This document shows, piece after piece, positions 32,103 through 39,880 of a stretch of DNA of 43,974 nt. Under the pieces are notes generated by a model, which had not been told where the DNA came from, did not search any database, and worked only from the letters and a program-made list of their open reading frames with translations. Positions within the stretch are counted from its first letter, which is position 1. Every line of letters begins with the position of its first letter. This stretch comes from a virus, in the IMG/VR virus record IMGVR_UViG_3300046464_000101, positions 1-43,974 of that record; one strand, written 5' to 3'. Made by a program: the position numbers and the translations under genes.

Positions 32103-32711
32103 ATGGCTGTAATTACAAATTTTGGAGTACCAACAGACTCTTCAGCAGGAACAACTTTAATGCCTAAATTAAGTTATAGGTTCAGAGTTACCTTTGAAGA
32201 TCTTGGTGGTGCAACATCAACAGATGAAGTAACTCAGAACGTTATTAGTGCAGGCAGACCGTCAATGACACATGAAGAAGTCGTAGTAGATTCTTACAAC
32301 TCAAAAATGTATCTTGCAGGTAAACACGCCTGGGAACCAATTTCAATCGTATTCAGAGATGACATGAAATCAAATGTTATTAAGAAAATTGGTAACCAAT
32401 TAAATAGACAAGTTGACCATGCAGATCAACACAGTTCAATTTCAGGTAATGCATATAAATTTGGTGTAACATTAGAAACACTAGATGGTGCAAATGGTAG
32501 TACATCACCAACTGTATTTGATAAGTGGGAATTGCAAGGTTGTTATATTGCTAACGTTCAGTACGGTGATCTAAACTATGCAGATTCAACAATGATCCAA
32601 GTAACTATCCAATTAAGATATGATAGTGCGGTTCATTCAATCGATGGTAACGACGCATTAAGTGAAAAATCTGCATCTAGCGACTCAGCACAATCTGGCG
32701 CTACTAGATAA
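32103..32711 (+). CDS. 19: tail tube protein, gp19-like
   Basis: A 202-residue tail tube protein forming the inner channel of the contractile tail. Marks are MPKLSYRFRVTFEDLGG at the start, VISAGRPSMTHEEVVVDSYN, MYLAGKHAWEPISIVFRDDM, and WELQGCYIANVQYGDLNYAD. Together they follow the tube fold of a beta sandwich with a long loop. Its size is that of a marine T4-like gp19 with a Ser/Asp-rich C-terminal tail. AGGAGAAA lies upstream, and it is driven by the late promoter at 32050. It is followed 16 bases later by a second tube-like gene. Confidence 0.85.
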   Translation: MAVITNFGVPTDSSAGTTLMPKLSYRFRVTFEDLGGATSTDEVTQNVISAGRPSMTHEEVVVDSYNSKMYLAGKHAWEPISIVFRDDMKSNVIKKIGNQLNRQVDHADQHSSISGNAYKFGVTLETLDGANGSTSPTVFDKWELQGCYIANVQYGDLNYADSTMIQVTIQLRYDSAVHSIDGNDALSEKSASSDSAQSGATR

Positions 32712-32727
32712 CAGATAGGAACCACTG

Positions 32728-33609
32728 ATGGCAATCGGCGACTCAGCATATAAAGTCTATAGTCAAGATCAGCGAAGAGGTGAAATCGACGCAGTACCAA
32801 GAAATAAATATTCTTTTACTGTTTCATTAAATTATATAGACAGCCCAACTCCGTTGAGTCTTGTTAGAATTGCAAACGTGCAGATACCAACCTATGTTTA
32901 TAGGTCGCAAACACTGAATGCATATAACGCAAAGAAAACTGTTCTTACTGGTATTGATTATACTCCTATAACTCTTACCGCATATGATACTAAAGACGCA
33001 GTTTTAGAAAAGTTTTTAAAAGACTATACAGCTCATTATGTTGATGGTCCTTTAAACAACGACGATTATAGTGCATTCTTAACTAATCCAAAAGGAATTA
33101 AAACTCCTGAATCTAGAAACTTTATAAGAAGCATAATTATTACTAGAAAAGATGCAAAAAATCTAGAAAACGTTATTGAAATATATAATCCATACATTAC
33201 AAATATTGATGCTGATACATTAGATTATTCAGATAGTTCTCCAGCAATTTATAGACTTACATTTACATATGAAGGTTTTAAAATTTTAAGTGAAGGTCAA
33301 GCTACAACAGAAGCTGAAATATTACAAGCAGAAGAATTTGCAAATGCGGCTACTGCTGATGATGGATTTGTAGAAGTTGATGACTTTGCAGAGTATGAAG
33401 TTGATAAAAATGATGCTGAAAATATTGAAGACTTAAAAACAACAGGTAAAGTAACTAGTAATCAGAAACAGTTAAAAGAGTTACCGGATGTTAATGAAAC
33501 TTCTAATCCAGACAACCTAAAGAGATTTAAAGGTAAACTCAAGACAGGTGAAGCAATTAGAAACATTAATGGAGTATCATATATAGTACCTGCACCAATT
33601 AAAAGATAA
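32728..33609 (+). CDS. tail tube-like virion protein (gp19 paralogue or gp54-like)
   Basis: A 293-residue protein. Its first 190 residues look like a tail-tube fold: RNKYSFTVSLNYID, LVRIANVQIPTYVYRSQTLN, KKTVLTGIDYTPITLTAYD, and IYRLTFTYEGFKILSEG. The rest is an acidic linker (EVDDFAEYEVDKNDAEN) and a basic end. It could be a minor tube paralogue or the tube initiator at the baseplate (the T4 gp54 role). I cannot decide between them. It follows gp19 by 16 bases with ATAGGAACC upstream and shares its late transcript. Position and fold support a tail role; the specific one is inference. Confidence 0.6.
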   Translation: MAIGDSAYKVYSQDQRRGEIDAVPRNKYSFTVSLNYIDSPTPLSLVRIANVQIPTYVYRSQTLNAYNAKKTVLTGIDYTPITLTAYDTKDAVLEKFLKDYTAHYVDGPLNNDDYSAFLTNPKGIKTPESRNFIRSIIITRKDAKNLENVIEIYNPYITNIDADTLDYSDSSPAIYRLTFTYEGFKILSEGQATTEAEILQAEEFANAATADDGFVEVDDFAEYEVDKNDAENIEDLKTTGKVTSNQKQLKELPDVNETSNPDNLKRFKGKLKTGEAIRNINGVSYIVPAPIKR

Positions 33610-33622
33610 TAAGGTTAGGTAA

Positions 33623-34069
33623 ATGAAAAAATTTCAACAAGGACAATACACACCTAGTAACCCAGCTAAATACTTAGGTAAAAGAGTTCCAAAGTACAGA
33701 AGTGGATGGGAACTTGCAGTTATGCGAATGTGTGATAATCATCCTTCTATATTAGGTTGGGGTAGTGAAACACACAGAATTCCATATAAGAATCCACTTA
33801 CTGGTAAACAGAGTACATATGTGCCAGACTTGCTAATTGTCTATAAAGATAAAAAAGGTACAAACCACGCAGAGTTTGTAGAGATAAAACCAGCAAGTCA
33901 AACATTAGGTGAAGCAAAAACACAGGCACAAAAAGCGGCGGCAGTAGTTAATCACGAAAAGTGGAAAGCGGCTAATGCATACTGCAAAGCTAAAGGCATG
34001 GGTTTTAGAGTAATAACTGAAAAACAAATCTTTAATAAACCGCAGAATTCTAAAAGGAAACGAAAATGA
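33623..34069 (+). CDS. 4: head completion protein, gp4-like
   Basis: A 148-residue homologue of T4 gp4 (gp50/65 in older naming), needed to finish DNA-filled heads before tail joining. Matching segments in order are NPAKYLGKRVPKYRSGWELA (T4: ISKYRGDPKKITYRSNWEK), LGWGSETHRIPYKNP (T4: AWGSETAVIPY), PDLLIVYKD, FVEIKPASQT (T4: FIEIKPKKET), and KWKAANAYCKAKGMGFRVIT (T4: KWKAAQSLAEKRGIKFRILT). The E...D...E-x-K arrangement resembles a TnsA-type nuclease core. The end overlaps the gp16-like gene as ATGA. Confidence 0.85.
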   Translation: MKKFQQGQYTPSNPAKYLGKRVPKYRSGWELAVMRMCDNHPSILGWGSETHRIPYKNPLTGKQSTYVPDLLIVYKDKKGTNHAEFVEIKPASQTLGEAKTQAQKAAAVVNHEKWKAANAYCKAKGMGFRVITEKQIFNKPQNSKRKRK

Positions 34070-34608
34070 CAAAAAAATTAGAGGAAGAATTAAACTTACC
34101 AAGTTTGGAAGAATTACTTCCTGACGATGAACCTGAAAAAGCACCAACTGCTGACGAAATTAAACAAGAAATTGAAAAGTATAAAGGCGACCTAAGTATG
34201 GTTGAAAGAGCAGATGCGGCACTACCAACAGTAGAAGGTTTAGAACAACTAGATAGAGAAATGGATGAATATGCAGGTAAAGCAATGGATACATTTGAAG
34301 ATTTAGTTGATCTTGGTAAAAATGTTGAAGACAGACACGCGGCTCCTATATTTGATAGTGCAAGTAAAATGTTAACTGCGGCACTACAGGCTAAAGAAGC
34401 TAAAATGACTAAAAAGATGAAAATGATAGAATTACAAATGCGTCAAGCTAGACTTATTAAAGATAGCGAAAAAATAGATGCATATGTGCAGGCTAGACGC
34501 AGAGAAGCAGGATTAGATGAAGAAGAAATAGCCGAAGGACGTATTATTGGCGATAGAACTGCAATGTTGGCAGAAATTATGAAAAATCTTCCTGAAAATG
34601 ATAAATAG
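34066..34608 (+). CDS. 16: terminase small subunit, gp16-like
   Basis: A 180-residue, mostly helical acidic protein. The segment VEDRHAAPIFDSASKMLTAA, followed by a long helix of LQAKEAKMTKKMKMIELQMR, parallels the central coiled hairpin of T4 gp16 (the SPRHMEVFATLMGQM region). In the T4 family this subunit forms a ring that recognises DNA and stimulates the gp17 ATPase. The N-terminus starts with a short LEELLPDDEPEK acidic patch. It overlaps gp4 by 4 bases and lies 2 kb before gp17. Similarity is weak, so the call rests partly on position. Confidence 0.65.
   Translation: MTKKLEEELNLPSLEELLPDDEPEKAPTADEIKQEIEKYKGDLSMVERADAALPTVEGLEQLDREMDEYAGKAMDTFEDLVDLGKNVEDRHAAPIFDSASKMLTAALQAKEAKMTKKMKMIELQMRQARLIKDSEKIDAYVQARRREAGLDEEEIAEGRIIGDRTAMLAEIMKNLPENDK
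34600..34608 (+). promoter_or_regulatory. T4-type late promoter overlapping a stop codon (GATAAATAG)
   Basis: GATAAATAG includes the TAG stop of the gp16-like gene and lies 20 bases before the ATG at 34629. Confidence 0.6.
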
Positions 34609-34628
34609 TATTATAGGAGAAATACGTA

Positions 34629-35126
34629 ATGAAGACGTTTAAAGAATATTTAACAGAATCTAAAAAATCATGGAAGTTTAAAATTAAAACTGTACATGAA
34701 CTTACCGACGAACAATGTGATCGTATTGAGAAGCACCTTACAAAGTATGACTCAACAGGACTTGGTGCTGTGAAGAAAACAATACTACAAAGTGCACCAC
34801 GTGATTTCCCTAATCATAAAGGATATGAAGTATTTACATATGAATTTGAAACTGATAGAGTAGCAAGTGGATGGCAAATACAAAATGATATCCGTAATAT
34901 GATGGGAGTATCGCATACAGGCTTTAAAGTAAAAGGCGAACACGAACCGGATGAAGAAATTCCAGCAGGTAAGCAAGAAGAATATAAAGTTAAGTTAGCA
35001 GATGAAAAATATTCAGAACAAGAAAAAGTCGACCATAAAGATCATTATGGTGAAGATCATAAATCGAAATTTATTGAAGAACTTTTAAAGTTACGTAAGA
35101 AAGACCAAAAGGAGAATGGACAATGA
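34629..35126 (+). CDS. hypothetical virion-associated protein with MKTFKEYLTES start
   Basis: A 165-residue charged protein. The N-terminal sequence MKTFKEYLTES resembles the short MKTFxEFLTE leaders found on several T4-like virion or prohead proteins. The middle may be an alpha/beta ferredoxin-like fold (WKFKIKTVHELTDEQCDRIE, YEVFTYEFETDRVASGWQIQ). The C-terminal third is charged and probably disordered. AGGAGAAA precedes the start. It overlaps the next gene as ATGA and shares the late promoter at 34600. No function is assigned. Confidence 0.6.
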   Translation: MKTFKEYLTESKKSWKFKIKTVHELTDEQCDRIEKHLTKYDSTGLGAVKKTILQSAPRDFPNHKGYEVFTYEFETDRVASGWQIQNDIRNMMGVSHTGFKVKGEHEPDEEIPAGKQEEYKVKLADEKYSEQEKVDHKDHYGEDHKSKFIEELLKLRKKDQKENGQ

Positions 35127-36598
35127 GTGATTTAGATAGATTACTAAAGCTGTCTGGAATGAACGCTCAGAACCAGACTCAAGAAACAGATAATAGAGAA
35201 TTCAAAGAAGCCGTAGGTGAGTTTGCAAAACCAATTTATGATTTAATTGATGAATTAGGTGCAGATGCTAATAACCCAGTATTAGATGAATTAATCAGAT
35301 ATATGAGCGGCGATCAAATTAAAGATTTTGTAGCAGATTTTAGACGTCATCATGAAATGAATGATACAGAAGAGTCAGTTGAACCAACTGAACCATCAAC
35401 AGAAGAAGGTAATAAATTTTCAGGCGAATTAGCACAAGCAAAAAAAGATGGCGAAGATGAGTTTGAAGTAGATGGTGAAAAATATAAAGTTAAAAAAGAA
35501 GAATTTATTGATGATTTAGAAGAAGATGATTTAGAAGAAATTACTGATAAACAAAAAACATTACCACCAGCATTACAAAAAGCTATTAAAGACAAAGAAG
35601 AAAAAGAAGCTAAAAAAGATGAATCAGTAGAAGAAATTGAAGAAGCAACTGGTAAATGCGAAGACTGTGGTTGTATTATAGACAACCCTAAACCAGGTTG
35701 CGATTGCCCAAATGATGCACATGACGCAAGTCAAGACAACTGGGTTAAAGAAGCAAACAGATTAAGAGAGCTTTCAGGAATGTCTTCAATTGAAGAAGAA
35801 ACTCCAGTAGAAGAAGTTCCAGTAGAAGAAGTTCCAGCAGAAGAAACTCCAGCAGAAGAAGCACCAGTACAAGAAGCAAATAAATCTATTCCAGTTAATA
35901 AATTAATTCCATTAGCAGGAGATAGTATCTGGGATAAAGAAGGTGAAAACCCAAAACAAGTTAAAGTAGATTCAATTACTATTATGAATCCATATGAAGA
36001 TGGCGGATATATGAACGACGAAGAAGACGATAGTTATAGATCAGTAACCGTTGAACATGATGGACCTTGGGACATCTACACAGACTCAGGTTTTGAAAAA
36101 GCAATTTCTGAACTAGTTGGTTTTGAAGTAGGCTTTACAGAACAAGGTATGCAAGAAGACGGTTTAGCTAGTATGGAAGGTATGATGAATGATAGTATCA
36201 AATCAGAAGCTTTCGCAAACTACAAACCAAACAGATTTAAAGATATGCCAAAAGGCATGAATGAAGAAGATAAAGTAGAAAAAGAAGAAGAAACAATTGA
36301 AGAGGCTCCAACCATGGATACAACACAACTAATTACACTTCTTAAAAATTCAGGTTTAACTGAAGCTGAGATCAAACAAAGAGTTGACGAGTGGGCAAAC
36401 ACACCAGAAGTAGGTGCATCAGAAGACAAAGAAACTAGTCATGGTGAACCATATGAGAATTTTGCACAATCAGTTAATTTAAGTTTGAAAAAATACTTAG
36501 ATGCAGAAGATTTCAAAGTAGGCTTAAAAGAACATAAAGTTGAAGATATCAAAGAAGCATATAAGAAGTCAAAAAAAGATAAAAAAGACAAGAAATAA
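35123..36598 (+). CDS. acidic low-complexity protein with cysteine cluster
   Basis: A 491-residue, very acidic protein, probably virion- or prohead-associated. A helical N-terminus (1-75) contains RLLKLSGM (6-13). That motif returns as RLRELSGM (213-220) and looks like a repeated short peptide element. A cluster CEDCGC...CDC (Cys179, 182, 184, 193, 195) could bind zinc. Pro/Glu repeats of the EETPVEEVPVEE type (about 225-250) form a flexible linker. Small domains follow, then a Lys-rich end (KKSKKDKKDKK). It is co-translated with the upstream gene (ATGA). The composition recalls scaffold or core proteins, but I see no decisive family mark. Confidence 0.6.
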   Translation: MSDLDRLLKLSGMNAQNQTQETDNREFKEAVGEFAKPIYDLIDELGADANNPVLDELIRYMSGDQIKDFVADFRRHHEMNDTEESVEPTEPSTEEGNKFSGELAQAKKDGEDEFEVDGEKYKVKKEEFIDDLEEDDLEEITDKQKTLPPALQKAIKDKEEKEAKKDESVEEIEEATGKCEDCGCIIDNPKPGCDCPNDAHDASQDNWVKEANRLRELSGMSSIEEETPVEEVPVEEVPAEETPAEEAPVQEANKSIPVNKLIPLAGDSIWDKEGENPKQVKVDSITIMNPYEDGGYMNDEEDDSYRSVTVEHDGPWDIYTDSGFEKAISELVGFEVGFTEQGMQEDGLASMEGMMNDSIKSEAFANYKPNRFKDMPKGMNEEDKVEKEEETIEEAPTMDTTQLITLLKNSGLTEAEIKQRVDEWANTPEVGASEDKETSHGEPYENFAQSVNLSLKKYLDAEDFKVGLKEHKVEDIKEAYKKSKKDKKDKK

Positions 36599-36617
36599 CA
36601 TTTTCCCTCCCGAAAAA

Positions 36618-36647
36618 TAACCGTGCGGTGTATTAACTGCACGGTTA
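36618..36647 (+). terminator. 12-bp hairpin between 36598 and the terminase gene
   Basis: TAACCGTGCGGT pairs with ACTGCACGGTTA (one G-T) around a 6-base loop. On the plus strand no T-run follows; on the minus strand it is followed by ATTTTT. It may act as a transcript end or as an RNA-stabilising hairpin. Confidence 0.5.
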
Positions 36648-36652
36648 ATTCA

Positions 36653-36660
36653 TATAAATA
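36653..36660 (+). promoter_or_regulatory. perfect T4 late promoter TATAAATA of the terminase gene
   Basis: An exact TATAAATA followed by C lies 18 bases upstream of the GTG start of gp17, with AGGAGG in between. Confidence 0.8.
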
Positions 36661-36678
36661 CAATGCAGGAGGATTAAC

Positions 36679-38235
36679 GTGGCAGTAGACACAAAATTAA
36701 CCAAAACCCCTTATAGAAAAGAAAAATATACAGAAGCTCAACTTACTGAGTTAGCTAGATGTGCCAATGACCCAAAATATTTTATGAGGGAGCATTGTTA
36801 TATTCAACATCCTACTCAAGGACGTCTAAAATTTGATCTATATAATTTTCAAGACGAGCTAGTAGACGTATATCATAAAAATAGATACAGTATTAGTATG
36901 TTAGCCAGACAAATGGGTAAGAGTACCTGTGCGGCAGGTTACCTGTTATGGTATGCTATGTTTAATCCTGATCAAACAATTTTAGTAGCGGCACACAAAT
37001 ATGCAGGTGCTAGTGAAATTATGCAACGTGTTAGATTTGCATACGAAACACTTCCAGACTTTATACGTGCTGGTGTAACAAGTTACAATAAAGGTAGTTT
37101 AGAGTTTGATAACGGTAGTCGTATTATTGCACAGTCAACAACAGAAAACACAGGTAGAGGTTTATCTATTTCATTAGTATACTTAGACGAGTTTGCATTT
37201 GTTAGACCAAACATAGCTAAAGAGTTTTGGACCTCACTTTCACCTACACTAGCAACAGGTGGTAAATGTATTATTACAAGTACACCAAACATGGATGACG
37301 ATCAGTTTGCACAAATTTGGCGAGACTCATTAAAGAATCAAGATGAATTTGGAAACGAAACTGCTACTGGTATAAATGGATTTGCTCATTATCAAGCAAC
37401 TTGGGAAGCTCACCCAGATAGAGATGAAGATTGGGCTGAAGTTGAATTAGGAAAAATTGGCGAAGAAAGATTTAGACGTGAACATAAATGTGAATTTATT
37501 GCATTTGATGAAACACTAATTGATAGTATTAGACTTGCAAATATGGAAGCAAGGGACCCTTACGCAACAGCAGGTCAAGTTAGGTGGTATGCACCATTAG
37601 CAAAAGGTAAACTTTATATGATAGCATTGGATCCAAGTTTAGGCACAGGAGGAGATAATAGTGCTATACAAGTTTATCAAATGCCAGGAATGAAACAAAT
37701 GGCAGAGTGGATGCACAATAGAACTACTGTACAAGGACAGATTAAAATTTTACGTGAGATTGCACAATACATTGAAAGTGAAACAAATAACGATTGTGAA
37801 ATATATTATAGCATGGAAAATAATACACTTGGTGAAGCGGCTCTGGTTACAGTAGAAGAACAAGGAGAAGAAAACTTTCCTGGTACATTTTTAACTGAAA
37901 CAAGACAGCATGGAAATGCTAGAAGATACAGAAGAGGCTTTACTACAACACATAAATCAAAAATATCAGCTTGTGCTAAACTAAAGCATTGGATTGAAAC
38001 TGATAAGTTAGAGGTAGCAAGTAAGCCTCTATTAAGAGAATTAAAAACATTTATAGCTAGAGGAAATAGCTATTCAGCTAAAGATGGCGAAAATGATGAC
38101 TTGGTAATGTCATTAGTATTAATAGTACGTATGAGTATGGAAGTATCAAAATACGAAGAAAGTGCATTTGAATACCTTAATGACGACTTTGAAGATGATG
38201 ACGGTATGGAACCAATGCCATTTAGCCTACTATAA
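36679..38235 (+). CDS. 17: terminase large subunit, gp17-like
   Basis: A 518-residue DNA packaging motor with both domains. ATPase: Walker A ARQMGKST (76-83), Walker B SLVYLDEF (165-172), coupling motif TST (200-202). Nuclease, RNase H-like: Asp318 (IALDPSLGTGGD), Glu380 (YYSMENN) and Asp473/474 (GENDDLVMSLVL), the positions of the T4 metal-binding triad. It is shorter than T4 gp17 (610). The start is GTG 36679, with a very strong AGGAGG 6 bases upstream; no ATG is nearby. It pumps DNA into the prohead and cuts concatemers. Confidence 0.95.
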   Translation: MAVDTKLTKTPYRKEKYTEAQLTELARCANDPKYFMREHCYIQHPTQGRLKFDLYNFQDELVDVYHKNRYSISMLARQMGKSTCAAGYLLWYAMFNPDQTILVAAHKYAGASEIMQRVRFAYETLPDFIRAGVTSYNKGSLEFDNGSRIIAQSTTENTGRGLSISLVYLDEFAFVRPNIAKEFWTSLSPTLATGGKCIITSTPNMDDDQFAQIWRDSLKNQDEFGNETATGINGFAHYQATWEAHPDRDEDWAEVELGKIGEERFRREHKCEFIAFDETLIDSIRLANMEARDPYATAGQVRWYAPLAKGKLYMIALDPSLGTGGDNSAIQVYQMPGMKQMAEWMHNRTTVQGQIKILREIAQYIESETNNDCEIYYSMENNTLGEAALVTVEEQGEENFPGTFLTETRQHGNARRYRRGFTTTHKSKISACAKLKHWIETDKLEVASKPLLRELKTFIARGNSYSAKDGENDDLVMSLVLIVRMSMEVSKYEESAFEYLNDDFEDDDGMEPMPFSLL

Positions 38236-38245
38236 TGCTTAAAAT

Positions 38246-38254
38246 GATAAATAC
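38246..38254 (+). promoter_or_regulatory. T4-type late promoter (GATAAATAC)
   Basis: GATAAATAC lies 20 bases upstream of the ATG at 38274, just after the terminase gene. Confidence 0.65.
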
Positions 38255-38273
38255 ATTAAAGGATAACTAAACA

Positions 38274-39749
38274 ATGGAATTATCGACAGAAATTTTTAAT
38301 ATACTAAAAGGCGCTAATATCAAATTAAAACTTTTTGATGCAATGGGTGCTAAAACACTAGATCCTGAATCAGCATCTAGATTTTATGCATACGAAGATG
38401 ACTTTTTAGTAACAAAAAGAATTGAAAATGAAGATACTGAAATTGTAGTTCAAGCAGGTGCAGACTTTAGTTTTGATAAAAACAAAGCCATGCTTGACAG
38501 TATAAAGAAAGCAGGACATAACGCCATGGCAGAATATAACGTAAGAAAATTTGATAAAAACATAGTTCCAAAAGACTTTGTAGCTGAAGGCTATGAAAAA
38601 ACTTGTTTAAATACTATTAAAGATGCAGGACTAGATGGTTTCTTTAATAATGGAACATTATACATTGAAGGTGGTAAAGCTGATGTACAATCAGCTAGAG
38701 AAGCTATACAAGCTGAACCAGATATTTACAAAGCACCACCTATTGCTAAAGATACAGACTATTATGGAATGAATGATTTTACTGAAACAGTAAATGAAGC
38801 ATATAGAAAAGCAACAGGTACATTAAAATCAAGTTATGTTATGTTTCCAGAATCAACAAGATTAGTTATCAGACACAATAAAGCAGTAGATGAAGAAGTA
38901 CGTGGTAGTAGATCACGTAACATCAAAGGCTTGTTTATTGAAAATTCAACAGGTGAAAGATTTAAATTCCCATACAAATATTTAAATGGTGCAAAAGCTA
39001 TGGCCAACCATGTAAGTCATGGTGGTACACCATATGATGCAATTGGTGAATCAATTTTACAACTTTGTGAAGAAATAGCTCAAGTGAATACATTTGTTAA
39101 ACACGTTCGTTCAAACAAATTAGTTAACGAAACTAACGAAAAAATTGTAGAAACTTGTAAGAGCAAATTAAAAGGTTTAAAACATACTATAGAAAGTTTA
39201 CAAACATCAAAAGGTTACAGTAATTTTGAAGCTAAAACTCCAATCGTTGAAAATTCAGATAAACCGGTTGACATTGCGGATAAATTCATGTACAATACGT
39301 TTAAGAATGCAGATATGAATGCAGTTCTTGAAACAATAGCTCGTATAGTAAAGGAAGCAGATTCTATGGATGATATGGTTAATGACGCAATTATGAAGTT
39401 ATACGGAATGATCAAAGATAAAGTTGATTTTAAACTTAATATTGATCCAGCAGATCCGGATCATCCAGATAACGAAGATCCTATTAAATACTCAGGTGGA
39501 ATGGGTGCTCAAGCAAAATTAAGTAGTTTACTATCTTACCTTGCTATGAACAGTAAGAATGATGAAGCATTTAACCATTTAAGTTTAATTGGTAGCGAAT
39601 TACATCGTTTACCACAACAAAAACTTAGTCTGGTAAACAAAATGGCTATATTCTTAGACAAGCATTATAAAGCACCGTCTAAAGAACAAGCACCAGCTGA
39701 AAGCATAGTAGAATCATCGGTAAAAAGTTTACGTAGAAAAGTTGCGTAA
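38274..39749 (+). CDS. conserved hypothetical protein, 491 aa
   Basis: A 491-residue soluble protein starting MELSTEIFNILKGANIKLKL. The first 150 residues contain YAYEDDFLVTKRIENEDTEI and GLDGFFNNGTLYIEGGKADV, which may be two small alpha/beta units. The C-terminal half is helical (YLAMNSKNDEAFNHLSLIGS). No known domain is recognised. Its N-terminus lacks an export signal, and there are no membrane segments. AAAGGATAAC precedes the start, and a late promoter immediately upstream suggests a virion protein made with the terminase. Its position between gp17 and gp32 is the only other clue. Confidence 0.65.
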   Translation: MELSTEIFNILKGANIKLKLFDAMGAKTLDPESASRFYAYEDDFLVTKRIENEDTEIVVQAGADFSFDKNKAMLDSIKKAGHNAMAEYNVRKFDKNIVPKDFVAEGYEKTCLNTIKDAGLDGFFNNGTLYIEGGKADVQSAREAIQAEPDIYKAPPIAKDTDYYGMNDFTETVNEAYRKATGTLKSSYVMFPESTRLVIRHNKAVDEEVRGSRSRNIKGLFIENSTGERFKFPYKYLNGAKAMANHVSHGGTPYDAIGESILQLCEEIAQVNTFVKHVRSNKLVNETNEKIVETCKSKLKGLKHTIESLQTSKGYSNFEAKTPIVENSDKPVDIADKFMYNTFKNADMNAVLETIARIVKEADSMDDMVNDAIMKLYGMIKDKVDFKLNIDPADPDHPDNEDPIKYSGGMGAQAKLSSLLSYLAMNSKNDEAFNHLSLIGSELHRLPQQKLSLVNKMAIFLDKHYKAPSKEQAPAESIVESSVKSLRRKVA

Positions 39750-39751
39750 AA

Positions 39752-39771
39752 AGTACTTGACAGTAAGTACT
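39752..39771 (+). repeat. 7-bp inverted repeat over the gp32 promoter -35
   Basis: AGTACTT and AAGTACT flank GACAGT, so the repeat brackets the TTGACA hexamer (39757-39762). It is a candidate operator for control of gp32. Confidence 0.45.
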
Positions 39772-39785
39772 ATAAACTGTATACT
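39757..39785 (+). promoter_or_regulatory. sigma-70-type promoter of gp32
   Basis: TTGACA, 17 bases, TATACT (39780-39785). The predicted leader to ATG 39881 is about 90 bases and contains two hairpins. Confidence 0.8.
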
Positions 39786-39807
39786 GTACAGGCTAACAAA
39801 GGCAAAC

Positions 39808-39850
39808 GTAATCAATAGATTACACTAAAAAGTTAACACAGAGTTAACTT
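39808..39850 (+). promoter_or_regulatory. two tandem hairpins in the gp32 leader
   Basis: GTAATC-AATA-GATTAC (39808-39823) and AAGTTAAC-ACAGA-GTTAACTT (39830-39850) are perfect stems just upstream of the AAAGGAGA ribosome site. T4 gp32 represses its own translation by binding structured leader RNA, so an analogous role is plausible. Confidence 0.5.
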
Positions 39851-39880
39851 ACTATTATAGGCTAATAAAGGAGATACATT

